DNA from: Actinomadura rayongensis
Lineage (GTDB): Bacteria > Actinomycetota > Actinomycetes > Streptosporangiales > Streptosporangiaceae
Assembly (NCBI RefSeq): GCF_009831215.1
Contig: NZ_WUTW01000009.1
Location: forward strand, 1-64,000
DNA length: 64,000 bases
Direction of reading: 5' to 3'
The translations under genes and the position numbers were made by a program. This document shows positions 1 to 8,705 of the stretch, one piece after another. Numbering within the stretch: position 1 is the first letter of the stretch; each line of letters starts with the position of its first letter. The notes under the pieces were generated by a model that saw only the letters and a list, made by a program, of their open reading frames with translations, did not search any database and was not told the DNA's origin.

Positions 1-429
1 CCCGACAAAACCCAAGCAGTCCTGGACGCCGGCGCGGACGCCGTCGTGAACTACAAAGACCCCGACGCCGCCGCCCAAATCCGCGCACACACCGGCGGCA
101 CCGGCGTCGACACCGTCCTGGACAACGTCGGCGGCCCCATGGTCCCCCTGGCCATCCAAGCCGCACGACTCGGCGGACGCATCGTCCTCTCAGCCATCAT
201 GGGCGGCCGAACCATCGAACTCCACATCAACGACATCTTCTCCAAGCACCTCGATATCCTCGGCACACGCGCGGCCACGCGGCGGGAGCAGGAACTCGTC
301 CTGGACTTCGCCGCGCGCGGGCAGATCGCTCCCGTGATCGGCGCCCGCTACCCACTGACCGAAGCAGCCGACGCGCACGCCGCCCTGGACGCAGGCGCGC
401 ACGTCGGCAAGATCGTGCTGGTGCCGTAA
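1..429 (+). CDS. Zinc-type alcohol dehydrogenase / quinone oxidoreductase, 3' part
   Basis: The 5' end lies outside the window; the reading frame is open from base 1. The 142 visible residues are the C-terminal part of a medium-chain dehydrogenase/reductase. They include the end of the Rossmann fold (GGTGVDTVLDNVGG, where family members hold NADP(H)) and the usual ending in which the chain returns to the catalytic domain (HVGKIVLVP). Family members reduce quinones or enones with NADPH in the cytosol. The substrate cannot be read from this fragment. It converges with the STAND-TPR gene 55 bp away, and no terminator hairpin is evident between them. Confidence 0.85.
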   Translation, partial: PDKTQAVLDAGADAVVNYKDPDAAAQIRAHTGGTGVDTVLDNVGGPMVPLAIQAARLGGRIVLSAIMGGRTIELHINDIFSKHLDILGTRAATRREQELVLDFAARGQIAPVIGARYPLTEAADAHAALDAGAHVGKIVLVP

Positions 430-484
430 CACGCCCACGGCGCGGCCGGAGTGACCAACCCGCCTGAGCCACTTCCCAGGCGAC

Positions 485-3013
485 CTACCGGCGGACGGCC
501 TCCAGATTCGCCCGCACGGTTTCGGTGAGTGGATGGTCGCCGCCCAGCATCCGCTCGCAGTCGGCCAAGGTCGACTCGTACAGCGGGACCGCCCTGTCCA
601 GGTCTCCGGCCGCCTGGTAGGCGTGGGCAAGGTTGTTGCGGGAGGACAGGGTGTTGGGATGGTCGGCGCCCAACACCCGTTCGCGGTCGGCCAGGGTCGC
701 CTCATACAGCGGGATCGCCCGGCCCAGGTGTCCAACCGACTGGTAGGCGCCAGCGAGGTTGTTGCGAGAGGTCAGGGTGTTGGGGTGGTCGCCCGAGAGC
801 ACCCGCTCGGAGTCAGCCAAAGTCGCTTCGAACAGCGGGATCGCCGTGTCCAGGTCTCCGGCCGCCTGGTAGGCGTGGGCGAGGTTGTTGCGGGAAGTCA
901 GGGTGTTGGGGTGGTCGCTGCCCAGCACCCGCTCGCAGTCGGCCAGGGTGGCTTCGTACAACGGAACCGCCCGGCGCAGGTCCCCCGCCGACTCGTAGGC
1001 GTGGGCCAGGTTGTTGCGGGAGGACAACGTGTCGGGGTGGTCGCCGCCCAACACCCGCTCGCAGTCGACCAGGGTCGCCTCGTACAACGGAACCGCCCGG
1101 CGCAGGTCCCCCGCCGACTCGTAGGCGTGGGCCAGGTTGTTGCGGGAGGACAACGTGTCGGGGTGGTCGCCGCCCAACACCCGCTCGCAGTCGACCAGGG
1201 TCGCCTCGTACAACGGAACCGCCCGGCGCAGATCGCCCACTACCTCGTACGCGTGGGCGAGGTTGTTGCGGGAGATCAGCGTGTCGGGGTGGTCACCGCC
1301 CAGCACCCGCTCCCGGTTTGTCAGGGTGGCCTCGTGCAGCGGGATCGCCCGTCCCAGATCTCCTGCCGCCTGGTAGGCGCTGGCGAGGTTGTTGCGGGAA
1401 GTCAGGGTGTCGGGGTGGTCACCGCCCAACACCCGCTCCCAGTCGGCCAGGGTCGCCTCGTACAACGGAACCGCCCGGCGCAGATCCCCCGCCGCCCGGT
1501 AGGCGTCGGCAAGGTTGTTGCGGCTGGTGAAAGTGTTGCGGTGGTCGGGGCCGTTCAGGCGCAGATCACAGTTCAGTGCGCGCTCGTAGTAGTCGATGGC
1601 GCGTGCCAGCTCGCCTTGGTCTTGCAGAAAGTTGGCGGCGTGGTTGAGTAGTCGGGCGGTGGTGGGGGTGTCGGTGTCGGGTGGGGCGTGTTGGGCGAGG
1701 GCGTCCACGTGGGGAATGAGTGTGCGCCAAGTAGGCCATCCGGCCGGGTCGGCGGGGTCGGCGGGGCGGGCTTGGTCGAGCAGTGCGGTGGCCGCGTGGC
1801 AGGCAATGTGGACGTCGGCGGGTTGGCGGTGGGAGTCGCCATCTACGTGGGGGTCGGGGGTGCGGGCGACGGCTTGGACCAGGCGGTGCAGGGTGATCGT
1901 CTCGGTGTTGAGGGTGATCATGCTGTAGGCGGCCAGGTCGCCCAGCGCCGCGGCCAGAAGGGCAGGTCCAGCCAGCGGGGCGAGCAGGGTCCGGGGGATG
2001 TCTTGTGGTGCCCACCAGGCCAGAACGCGCAGTAGTTCTCCCGCCAGCGGCGAGAGGTGGTCGAGGGTGAGGCGCCAGATCCGGGCGATGGTCCGTTCGG
2101 CGTCGCTGCCGCGCGCGGCCCGGTCGTAGACCACGGCCGGGTCGGCGCGCAGCAACTCCAAATAGCCGTCCGGGGACAGGCGTGTCTGGCGGATGAAGGC
2201 AGCGGCTTGTTTGACCGCCAGTGGCAGGTACCCCAGTTCGTCGCACAGCGCGGCGGTCCCGGTGAGGTCGGCGTCGGGTCGGCCAGCGGTGACGATTTCG
2301 GTCAGGAGTTCGTGTGCTTCGGGCGGGCTCAGCACGTCCAGCTCGATCAGCGCCGCACCCAGGTCGTGCCAGCCTTCGCGCAGGCGGCTGGTGATCAGGA
2401 ACCGGCCGCCCGGGGCGCCGGTCACCAGCCCGGCCACATCAACGGCATCGGTGACGTTGTCCAGGACCACCAGCCAGTCGGTGTGGGCGGCGAGCCAGCG
2501 CCGCGCCCACGCCGCCCGGTCTTCCAACGGGACGGCCACGGGGGCGGTGCGGGTCATGTCCGGGACCAGCATCCCCGCCAGCCCGGCCAGGCCCTCGGTG
2601 AGGTTCGCCGGGGCGTCGGCGGTGATCCACCAGGTCAGCGTGTGCTCGGTGGCATGGCGGTGCGCCCAGTGCGCGGCCAGCGCACTCTTGCCCACCCCGC
2701 CCAACCCGTGCACCGCCTGCACCACCGCACCACCCGGACCCCGCAACGCCGAATCCAGCTCGGCCAACTTCCCGCCCCGACCCACGAACACCCCCGTACG
2801 CGCCGGCAGCGCTGGGGCTACCCACGGCGGCGGGGCCACCTCATCGGCGCGCGGCAGCGGAACCGCCTGATACACATCGCCCACGTGCGTGGGCGAGTCG
2901 ATCACATCCCGTCCGGCGGCGATCGCCCCGACACCTGCGGCCTCGACCCGCCGCTCCGGCTGTTCTGCCTCAGCCTCCCGGTCGGGGGGACGGCGGCTCC
3001 TGCGCCAGATCAC
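485..3013 (-). CDS. STAND (NB-ARC-like) ATPase with C-terminal TPR array
   Basis: 842 residues. After a short N-terminal stretch come a P-loop (GLGGVGKS, about 103-110), a Walker B strand (LVVLDN, about 181-186), a sensor-like FLITSR (about 205) and GYLPLA (about 261), the order seen in AP-ATPase/NB-ARC signal-transduction ATPases. From about residue 450 there are eight or nine 42-residue kinesin-light-chain-type TPRs, each with an RNNLA...AYxxxGDLxxAxPLYE pattern. Such proteins are thought to be ligand-triggered oligomerising switches in signalling or conflict systems. No effector domain is recognisable at the N-terminus (about residues 1-75). The GTG start is the only usable start between the upstream in-frame stop (3062-3064) and the P-loop region, but it has no clear RBS. 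It lies downstream of a TetR gene on the same strand and could be co-transcribed with it. Confidence 0.85.
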   Translation of the reverse strand: MIWRRSRRPPDREAEAEQPERRVEAAGVGAIAAGRDVIDSPTHVGDVYQAVPLPRADEVAPPPWVAPALPARTGVFVGRGGKLAELDSALRGPGGAVVQAVHGLGGVGKSALAAHWAHRHATEHTLTWWITADAPANLTEGLAGLAGMLVPDMTRTAPVAVPLEDRAAWARRWLAAHTDWLVVLDNVTDAVDVAGLVTGAPGGRFLITSRLREGWHDLGAALIELDVLSPPEAHELLTEIVTAGRPDADLTGTAALCDELGYLPLAVKQAAAFIRQTRLSPDGYLELLRADPAVVYDRAARGSDAERTIARIWRLTLDHLSPLAGELLRVLAWWAPQDIPRTLLAPLAGPALLAAALGDLAAYSMITLNTETITLHRLVQAVARTPDPHVDGDSHRQPADVHIACHAATALLDQARPADPADPAGWPTWRTLIPHVDALAQHAPPDTDTPTTARLLNHAANFLQDQGELARAIDYYERALNCDLRLNGPDHRNTFTSRNNLADAYRAAGDLRRAVPLYEATLADWERVLGGDHPDTLTSRNNLASAYQAAGDLGRAIPLHEATLTNRERVLGGDHPDTLISRNNLAHAYEVVGDLRRAVPLYEATLVDCERVLGGDHPDTLSSRNNLAHAYESAGDLRRAVPLYEATLVDCERVLGGDHPDTLSSRNNLAHAYESAGDLRRAVPLYEATLADCERVLGSDHPNTLTSRNNLAHAYQAAGDLDTAIPLFEATLADSERVLSGDHPNTLTSRNNLAGAYQSVGHLGRAIPLYEATLADRERVLGADHPNTLSSRNNLAHAYQAAGDLDRAVPLYESTLADCERMLGGDHPLTETVRANLEAVRR
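957..1231 (-). repeat. 126-bp tandem repeat inside the TPR array
   Basis: Two consecutive 126-bp units (957-1082 and 1083-1208) appear identical base for base, and the first 23 bases of the unit recur at 1209-1231 before diverging. Each unit encodes one 42-residue TPR. The other repeats in the gene are clearly diverged, so these two copies arose by recent duplication or gene conversion. Confidence 0.85.
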
Positions 3014-3149
3014 GACGCCGCCGGGTCGTCCCGGGTGACCTCGGTGCGCGCATCGGTCACGTCACCACCGCCCGCACCCATCACGTCTGCCTCACAACGT
3101 TGAGGACCGGCGGCGCACCCGCCGTACACCAATTGTCCCGCGCCGCCCC

Positions 3150-3782
3150 TCAACCCACCGTTCCTTCGCCGGACCCGGACACACCGAATCTCGCATTCGG
3201 GTCGGCGTCGAAAATGGTGCCGAGTTGGGCGTCCAGGACGGCCAGGGTTTCTTCGGGGGTGCGAGCGCCCAGGAGCAGTGGGTAGCGCAAGCCTTCCAGG
3301 ACGGCGACCAGGTGGTGGGAGGCCCGGTCGAGCGATTCTGCCGGTACGCCGACGGCGGCCAGTTGGGTGCGGACGAACGCGGTGAGGTTCGCGTAGGCCT
3401 CGGCGGCGAGCTTCTGGGTCGCGGGGTCGATCGCCGCGCGGGCCAGGAAGGCCATCCAGACTCTGGCGCCGCGGCGTGACTCCTCGTCCAGCGGGAGGAG
3501 CCGGGTGAAGAAGTAGCGGTAGAGGTCGCGGGCCGGGGCGTCGGGGTGTTCGGCCATGCGCCGCCGCATGCGGACGGCCAGGTTCTCGTTGCCGTACTCC
3601 AGGGCGAACAGGATCATCTCGTCCTTCGTCTTGAAGTAGTGCTGGACGGCGCCCATCGACACGCCGGCCTCGGCCGCCACCGTGCGCAGGCTGGCCCCCT
3701 CGCTTCCCTTCGCGGCCAGCAGAGCCAGGACCGCCTCGGCGATCGCGCGGCGGCGCTCCTCGTGGTCCACCTGCTTGGGCAT
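3150..3782 (-). CDS. TetR-family transcriptional regulator
   Basis: 210 residues. An N-terminal TetR helix-turn-helix (SLRTVAAEAGVSMGAVQHYF, residues about 31-50) is followed by a helical ligand/dimer domain, giving a normal family length. The ATG at 3782 is preceded by GAGGGAGGG and begins right before the HTH, so longer upstream frames are not needed. It is divergent from an alpha/beta hydrolase gene, and the 78-bp gap contains two palindromes that are probable binding sites. It most likely represses itself and the hydrolase until an unknown small ligand binds. Confidence 0.9.
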   Translation of the reverse strand: MPKQVDHEERRRAIAEAVLALLAAKGSEGASLRTVAAEAGVSMGAVQHYFKTKDEMILFALEYGNENLAVRMRRRMAEHPDAPARDLYRYFFTRLLPLDEESRRGARVWMAFLARAAIDPATQKLAAEAYANLTAFVRTQLAAVGVPAESLDRASHHLVAVLEGLRYPLLLGARTPEETLAVLDAQLGTIFDADPNARFGVSGSGEGTVG

Positions 3783-3797
3783 CCGCCCTCCCTCTAT

Positions 3798-3839
3798 GCA
3801 ATGCACTCGCATTGCCAAGCTGTTACCATGCAGGTGCAT
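3798..3839. promoter_or_regulatory. Two palindromic operators in the TetR/hydrolase gap
   Basis: GCAATGC-ACTC-GCATTGC (3798-3815) is a perfect 7-bp inverted repeat. ATGCA-GG-TGCAT (3828-3839) is a second perfect palindrome sharing the TGCA core. TTGCCA (3812-3817) could serve as a -35 box for the hydrolase, which would place both sites over the promoter. Assignment to the adjacent TetR protein is inferred from position. Confidence 0.65.
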
Positions 3840-3860
3840 TGTAAAACGAGGAGGTGGCCG

Positions 3861-4700
3861 ATGGAGACGCGGACGGCGCGCAACGGAGAGGTCGAGATCG
3901 CCTACGAGGTGTTCGGGGACGCGGGACGGCCGCTGCTGCTCGCCGGCGGCCTCGACGCACAGATGATCTGGTGGGCCGACGGGTTCTGCGACGGTCTTGT
4001 CCGGGGCGGGTTCCAGGTCGTCCGGTTCGACTACCGGGACGCCGGACTGTCGACGCATTTCACCGGCAGAAAGCAGGCCTACACCCGCGACGACATGCTC
4101 GACGACATGAACGCCGTCCTCGACGCGATCGGGTGGGACTCCGCCCACATTCTCGGACTGTCGATGGGCGCCGGGCTCGCCCAGTTCGCCGCGCTCCGCT
4201 CCCCGCAGCGCTACCGGACGCTGACACTGGTCAACGGCCTGCCCATGGACGACGCGGGCTTCGGCATGTTCCGCCACATCCGCTTTCCCGGGCCCTTCCG
4301 CGGCGCTCTGCGGCGCTACGGCACGTCCCGGGACGAGCAGATCCGGATGCTCATGAACGTCATGCGGCTGACCGAAGGCCGGTTCCACGCGTTCGACGAG
4401 ACCTGGCTGCGCGAAACCGCCGAACGGTGCCTCGACCGCAGAACGCCCGACCCGCTCGCGCGCCGCCGACAGATGGCGACCGCCCTGCGCGACAAGCAGA
4501 AATTCTCACTTGCTGAAATCAAGCACCCGACGCTGGTGATCAGCGGGCTCGCCGACCCGCTCGTGAAGCCGACGGCCGGACGGCGCCTCGCCGCCCGGAT
4601 CCCCGGCGCACGGCTCCTCACCGTGCCCGACCTCGGACACGGAATCACCCCGCACCACTGGCCGCTGATCACCGGCGAACTCGACGCGCACGCTCGCTGA
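3861..4700 (+). CDS. Alpha/beta hydrolase
   Basis: 279 residues of single-domain alpha/beta-hydrolase fold, probably cytosolic as no signal peptide is visible. The nucleophile elbow is GLSMG. A late ADPLV strand supplies the acid, and the LGHG near the C-terminus supplies the catalytic histidine. The N-terminal AYEVFGDAGRPLLLAGG and DYRDAGLST resemble epoxide-hydrolase and aclacinomycin-methylesterase-like proteins, so the substrate is an ester, epoxide or lactone that cannot be narrowed down. The ATG at 3861 follows a strong GAGGAGG RBS. It is divergent from, and probably controlled by, the TetR regulator at 3150-3782. Confidence 0.88.
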   Translation: METRTARNGEVEIAYEVFGDAGRPLLLAGGLDAQMIWWADGFCDGLVRGGFQVVRFDYRDAGLSTHFTGRKQAYTRDDMLDDMNAVLDAIGWDSAHILGLSMGAGLAQFAALRSPQRYRTLTLVNGLPMDDAGFGMFRHIRFPGPFRGALRRYGTSRDEQIRMLMNVMRLTEGRFHAFDETWLRETAERCLDRRTPDPLARRRQMATALRDKQKFSLAEIKHPTLVISGLADPLVKPTAGRRLAARIPGARLLTVPDLGHGITPHHWPLITGELDAHAR

Positions 4701-4712
4701 CGACCTCGCCTG

Positions 4713-5159
4713 TCAACCTGGTGACGTCGTGCGCGGCGCCGTGGCTGCGGAACTTCGGGCTGAGGCTGCGCTCGCGTGCTGCTCGGCTTCCGCCGCCGGG
4801 CATGGTCGGCCGGTGAGCATGTTGGCGGTGGCGCCGTTGATGACGGAGTCGAGCCGGTCGCGTGTGTCGGCCAGCTCGGCGATCCGCCTGTCGATGCTGT
4901 CGCGTTCCGCGGCGAGCCGGTCGAGCAGGGCGGGGGTGGCGTTGCCGTCGACGACGCACGGCAGGAGGTCGACGATGGTCTTGCTGGACAGCCCTGCGGT
5001 GTAGAGGCGCTGGATCAGCCGGACGCGTTCGACCGCGCCGTCGGGGTAGTGGCGCTGGCCGCTGGGGCTGCGCTCGGCGGTGAGCAGGTCCTGTTCTTCG
5101 TAGTACCGCAGGGCCCGGACGCTGACGCCCGTCCGGTCGGCCAGTTCCCCGATGCGCAT
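4713..5159 (-). CDS. MerR-family transcriptional regulator
   Basis: 148 residues. The winged HTH is at the extreme N-terminus (MRIGELADRTGVSVRALRYY), followed by the wing (SPSGQRHYPDGAVERV) and a dimerisation coiled coil rich in D/R (about 80-115). No cysteine cluster typical of metal sensors is evident, so an organic ligand or redox signal is more likely. The start at 5159 is fixed by the conserved MRIGEL beginning. It is divergent from the hydrolase at 5254, with a MerR-type spaced promoter between them. Its 3' end converges on the preceding hydrolase gene, 12 bp apart. Confidence 0.9.
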   Translation of the reverse strand: MRIGELADRTGVSVRALRYYEEQDLLTAERSPSGQRHYPDGAVERVRLIQRLYTAGLSSKTIVDLLPCVVDGNATPALLDRLAAERDSIDRRIAELADTRDRLDSVINGATANMLTGRPCPAAEAEQHASAASARSSAATAPRTTSPG

Positions 5160-5190
5160 GGTCGCCCTCCGGTGATGTGCGGAACTTCCC

Positions 5191-5222
5191 TTGCCTCTGA
5201 CGTCAACGTCAGGTTTTAGCGT
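5191..5222 (+). promoter_or_regulatory. MerR-type promoter with palindrome in a long spacer
   Basis: A perfect inverted repeat CTGACGT-CA-ACGTCAG (5197-5212) sits between a -35-like TTGCCT (5191-5196) and a -10-like TAGCGT (5217-5222). The spacer is about 20 bp, longer than the normal 17 and typical of promoters that MerR proteins activate by untwisting DNA. The -10/-35 choice is mine; the palindrome is unambiguous. Confidence 0.65.
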
Positions 5223-5253
5223 AACGGACGAACCGGAACATGAAGGGGACTCC

Positions 5254-6165
5254 ATGAACGTCACGCCGATCGTCTCGGTCAGCCCGATCGTCCTGCCCGC
5301 GCCGGAGCGAGGCGAGGATCTGCACGTGCGGGTGACCGCGCCGGTCACCGGACGCGACCTGCCGATCGTCCTGTTCGCCCACGGGTTCGGGTCGTCCCTC
5401 GACGGCTACCGGCCCCTGACCGACTACTGGGCCTCCCACGGCTTCGTCGTGATCCAGGCGACCCATCTGGACTCCAAGCGGCTGGACCTCGCCGCAAACG
5501 ATCCCAGGAAGGACCGGTTCTGGCGGTTCCGCGTCTCGGACATGAAGCGCATCCTGGACGACCTCGACCTGCTGACGGCGGCCGTCCCCGGCCTGGCCGG
5601 GCGCCCGGACCCGGGCCGGATCGCCGCCGCCGGGCACTCGTTCGGCGGCCAGACCGCCGCGATCCTGCTGGGCCTGCGCGTCACCGACCCGGAGACCGGG
5701 GTCGCGGAGGATCTGTCCGACGCGCGGGTCACGGCGGGCGTCCTGCTCGCCACGGCCGGGAAGGGCGGCGACGAGCTGACCCCGTTCGCTATCGAGAACC
5801 TTCCCTGGCTGCGCGACCAGGACTTCGCGCACGTCACCGCACCGGCCCTCGTCGTCGCCGGGGACAAGGACGATCTCACGCTGCTGTCCGCCCGGGGCCC
5901 TGAATGGACCACCGACCCCTACACCCTCAGCCCCGGCCCGAAAAGCCTGCTCACCCTCTTCGGCGCGGAACACTTCCTCGGCGGCATCTCCGGCGACGAG
6001 GTCACCGAGACCACCGACGAGAACCCCGCGCGGGTCGCCCTCGTCCAGCAGGCCACGCTCGCGTACCTGCGCCACGTCCTCGGCGTCGACGGCTCCGACT
6101 GGACGGCCCTGCGATCGGCCCTCGCCCCGGACGCCCATCCGATGGGACGACTGGACTCCAAGTAG
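5254..6165 (+). CDS. Alpha/beta hydrolase (chlorophyllase/PAF-acetylhydrolase-like)
   Basis: 303 residues, no signal peptide. HGFGSSLDGY (about residue 45) forms the oxyanion region. AAGHSFGGQTAA carries the nucleophile serine. AGDKDDLTLL gives the acid and AEHFLGG the probable catalytic histidine. The overall order matches dienelactone-hydrolase/platelet-activating-factor-acetylhydrolase-like enzymes; the substrate is unknown. The ATG at 5254 is preceded by GAAGGGGA. The in-frame start 63 bp upstream lies inside the MerR operator and is unlikely. It is divergent from the MerR gene and probably activated by it. Confidence 0.85.
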   Translation: MNVTPIVSVSPIVLPAPERGEDLHVRVTAPVTGRDLPIVLFAHGFGSSLDGYRPLTDYWASHGFVVIQATHLDSKRLDLAANDPRKDRFWRFRVSDMKRILDDLDLLTAAVPGLAGRPDPGRIAAAGHSFGGQTAAILLGLRVTDPETGVAEDLSDARVTAGVLLATAGKGGDELTPFAIENLPWLRDQDFAHVTAPALVVAGDKDDLTLLSARGPEWTTDPYTLSPGPKSLLTLFGAEHFLGGISGDEVTETTDENPARVALVQQATLAYLRHVLGVDGSDWTALRSALAPDAHPMGRLDSK

Positions 6166-6168
6166 CCG

Positions 6169-6756
6169 CTACGTCCCTGGGCGACCACCGCCGCGCGGCG
6201 CGCCCAGTCCCGCCACGGCCAGGCGGAACAGCCGGTCGGCGCGGACGGCCGGGTCGGGCGCGTGCTCGGTGGCCAGGGCGATGCCGACGAGCAGCGTGAT
6301 CAGGTCGGCGACCGTCACGTCCGGGTCCACGGCGCCGTCCTGCGCGGCGCGGCGGAGCAGCGGGGCCGCCGCCTCCTGGAGGGTCGCGGCGCAGGCGTTG
6401 TCGTGGACGGGGTCGGAGGCCGCGCTGTCGTAGGCCAGCGCGGCGGCGAGCCCGCGGGCGGCGACGCAGTAGGCCAGGACGTCGTGCAGCCAGGCCAGCA
6501 GCGCGGCCCGGGCGTCGTCCTCGGTGGCCAGGTCGTGGGCGCGGACGCGCAGGGCCTCGACCCGTTCCCGGGAGACCGCCGTCAGCAGCGCCCGGCGGGT
6601 GGGGAAGTGCCGGCGGACGGTCGCCGAGCCGACCCCGGCGATCCGGGCGATCTGTTCCAGGGACGCGTCGGCGCCGTGGACGGCGACCTCGTCCTCGGCG
6701 ACCGCGAGGATCCGCGCGTAGTTGCGCCGGGCGTCGGCGCGGCGACGGTCCGGCAT
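6169..6756 (-). CDS. TetR-family transcriptional regulator
   Basis: 195 residues. The N-terminal HTH (LEQIARIAGVGSATVRRHFP) is followed by a helical domain of the TetR_C type found in many actinobacterial repressors of short-chain reductase genes. It is divergent from an NmrA-like gene with two inverted-repeat operators in the 95-bp gap, so autoregulation plus control of that gene is likely. The stop is 3 bp from the hydrolase gene it converges on. Confidence 0.9.
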   Translation of the reverse strand: MPDRRRADARRNYARILAVAEDEVAVHGADASLEQIARIAGVGSATVRRHFPTRRALLTAVSRERVEALRVRAHDLATEDDARAALLAWLHDVLAYCVAARGLAAALAYDSAASDPVHDNACAATLQEAAAPLLRRAAQDGAVDPDVTVADLITLLVGIALATEHAPDPAVRADRLFRLAVAGLGAPRGGGRPGT

Positions 6757-6773
6757 CGGCGTCTCCCGGGCTT

Positions 6774-6834
6774 GCTAAGTGGCGGGGTCCGCCATATCTT
6801 AGCGGCACCATAAACGGCGGGCCCCGCCGTTTAT
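6774..6834. promoter_or_regulatory. Tandem operators in the TetR/NmrA gap, one a 25-bp perfect palindrome
   Basis: Bases 6810-6834 are a perfect palindrome: 12-bp arms beginning ATAAACGGCGGG around a single central C. A second, weaker site at 6774-6803 has nested arms GCTAAG...CTTAGC and TGGCGG...CCGCCA. Both share the GGCGG/CCGCC core, which suggests one protein, probably the TetR at 6169-6756, binds both. Confidence 0.75.
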
Positions 6835-6851
6835 CTTCGGGGAGGGCCGTC

Positions 6852-7793
6852 ATGCCGTCACGTTCCGCGTTCGTCCTGGTCACCGGCGCGACCGGGAGGC
6901 AGGGCGGCGCCACCGCCCGCGCACTGCTCGCGGCGGGCGTCCCCGTCCGCGCGCTGGTGCGCGACCCGGGCACCGAGCGCGCCCGGGCCGTCGAAGCGCT
7001 CGGCGCCGAGCTGGTCACCGGCGATCTGCACGACCGCGCCTCGGTGGTCCGGGCCGCGACCGGCGCTCGCGCCGTGTTCTCCGTGCAGATGCCCGGCCGG
7101 ACGGCGTCCGGGTTCGACTTCGCCGGCGAGGTCGCCCAGGGCGTCAACCTGATCGAGGGCGCGCGGGCCGCCGGGGTGCCGCAGTTCGTGCACACGTCCG
7201 TCGCCGGGGCCGGTCAGCACACCCGAGACCCCGGCTGGGCCGAAGGGCGCTGGGCGGCGGTCGAACCCACCCTCAGCGCCAAGACCGCCATCCAGGACCG
7301 GCTGCGCACGGCCGGGTTCCCGCGCTGGACGCTGCTCAAGCCCGGCTTCTTCATGGAGAACTTCCTCCCGTCCCTCCGCTTCCTGTTCCCGCGCGGCGTC
7401 GAGGGCGGGTTGGTGAGCGTCCTGAAGCCGGAGACGCGGCTGTCCCTGGTGGCCGTGGACGACATCGGACGCGCGGCAGCCGCCGCGATCGCCGAGCCGG
7501 AACGCTTCCACCGCGTCGAACTCGAACTGGCGAGCGACTACCTGTCGATGGAGCAGATCGCCGACGTCCTCTCCCGCGCCCTGGCCACGCCGCTCTCCGC
7601 GCCGGACATGACCGAGGCCGAGGCCCTGGCCGCCGGAATGCCCCCGATGGGCGCCGCGCACGACCGGCTGAACGTGGTCGGCCAGCCGGCCCGTCCGCAG
7701 TACGCCCGGGACCTCGGGATCCCGCTCACCAGTTTCGAGGAATGGGCGCGGCGGAACCTGACGTCGGGCGCCGCCGCGCACACGCCGATCTGA
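6852..7793 (+). CDS. NmrA-like NAD(P)-binding protein
   Basis: 313 residues. The N-terminal dinucleotide-binding motif is VTGATGRQGGATARALL (about 10-26). The active-site tyrosine of classical SDRs is not evident, as is usual for NmrA/HSCARG-type members that act as redox sensors or NAD(P)H-dependent reductases. The middle EPTLSAKTAIQDRLRTAGF and FFMENFLPSL are typical of the family. The ATG at 6852 follows GGGGAGGGCC. It is probably controlled by the divergent TetR through the palindromes in front of it. Confidence 0.85.
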   Translation: MPSRSAFVLVTGATGRQGGATARALLAAGVPVRALVRDPGTERARAVEALGAELVTGDLHDRASVVRAATGARAVFSVQMPGRTASGFDFAGEVAQGVNLIEGARAAGVPQFVHTSVAGAGQHTRDPGWAEGRWAAVEPTLSAKTAIQDRLRTAGFPRWTLLKPGFFMENFLPSLRFLFPRGVEGGLVSVLKPETRLSLVAVDDIGRAAAAAIAEPERFHRVELELASDYLSMEQIADVLSRALATPLSAPDMTEAEALAAGMPPMGAAHDRLNVVGQPARPQYARDLGIPLTSFEEWARRNLTSGAAAHTPI

Positions 7794-7802
7794 AGCTCCG
7801 GT

Positions 7803-8675
7803 TCAGCGGTCGGGCCAGTCGCGTCGGGCGGCCCACTCCCGCAGCGTGGTGGTGCCCACGCGGATCGTCGACGGGTCGGGCGCGGGGCGGGCGGACGCTC
7901 CGGCCGGGGGCTGGCTGTAGGCGGCGGCGATGCCGGCGGCGGTCTCGCCGCCCAGATGCGGGGCGAGCATGCGTTCGTACTCGGCGGCGTCGACGGTCGT
8001 CCACCGGACCGGACGGCCGAGGGCGGCGGCGAGTTCGGCGGCGGCCTGGTCGCCGGTCAGGGCGGCGGGGCCCGCCACCACCTGGAGCGGCGGCGGCGAC
8101 GGCGCGGTCACGAGGTCCGCGACGGCGGCGGCCAGGTCATCCAGCGCGAGCCAGGGCACCGCCAGGTCGGCGGGCAGCGGGTAGGCGAGTTCGCCCGCCA
8201 TGACTCTGGCCGCCGACCAGGGCGCGTTCAGGTTCTCCATGTAGGTGGCGGCCGGACGGATGACGGTCGCCGACGGCACGGTCTCGGGCAGACGGGCGGC
8301 CAGACGGACGCGCGCGTCCACGAACGGGACGCCTACCGGCTGCGCGGGCACCGGGCCTCCGGCGTTGAACACCGCCCGCGGGACCTTCGCGTCCTCCAGG
8401 GCGCGCAGGACCGCCTCGGCCTGCGCCACGGCACGGCCGGACGCGAAGTCCAGCGGCAACTGGACGACGACGGCATCGGCACCCGCGTAAGCGGCGGTCA
8501 GCGAAGGGACGTCCGACAGGTCGGCGAAGACCGCCTCGGCGTCCGGATGCAGCCGCGCCGAGCCGGTGTCACGGACTGCGGCCCGCACCCGGTGACCGGC
8601 CGCCAGGAGGCGGGACACCACGGGAGCGCCCTGGGCGCCTGTCGCGCCGTGGACCACGATCGTTGAGCGATTCAT
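7803..8675 (-). CDS. NmrA/SDR-family NAD(P)-binding protein
   Basis: 290 residues starting with a nucleotide-binding loop (VVHGATGAQGAPVVSRLL, about 7-24). RPAATYMENLNAP in the middle corresponds to the MENL segment of NmrA/QOR2-like proteins. It ends in a substrate-side helical region. The ATG at 8675 is placed directly before the Rossmann strand, so longer frames are unnecessary. It is divergent from an HxlR regulator 57 bp away, a common pairing in which HxlR controls a quinone- or aldehyde-responsive reductase. Confidence 0.85.
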   Translation of the reverse strand: MNRSTIVVHGATGAQGAPVVSRLLAAGHRVRAAVRDTGSARLHPDAEAVFADLSDVPSLTAAYAGADAVVVQLPLDFASGRAVAQAEAVLRALEDAKVPRAVFNAGGPVPAQPVGVPFVDARVRLAARLPETVPSATVIRPAATYMENLNAPWSAARVMAGELAYPLPADLAVPWLALDDLAAAVADLVTAPSPPPLQVVAGPAALTGDQAAAELAAALGRPVRWTTVDAAEYERMLAPHLGGETAAGIAAAYSQPPAGASARPAPDPSTIRVGTTTLREWAARRDWPDR

Positions 8676-8705
8676 GGCGGCGACGCTAGTTTCACCCGGA
8701 AAGCA

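Noticed and set aside
957..1540. Evenly spaced repeats that could be read as a CRISPR array
   Set aside because: The period is 126 bp, the repeats are coding TPR units in frame, and there are no short repeats with unique spacers.
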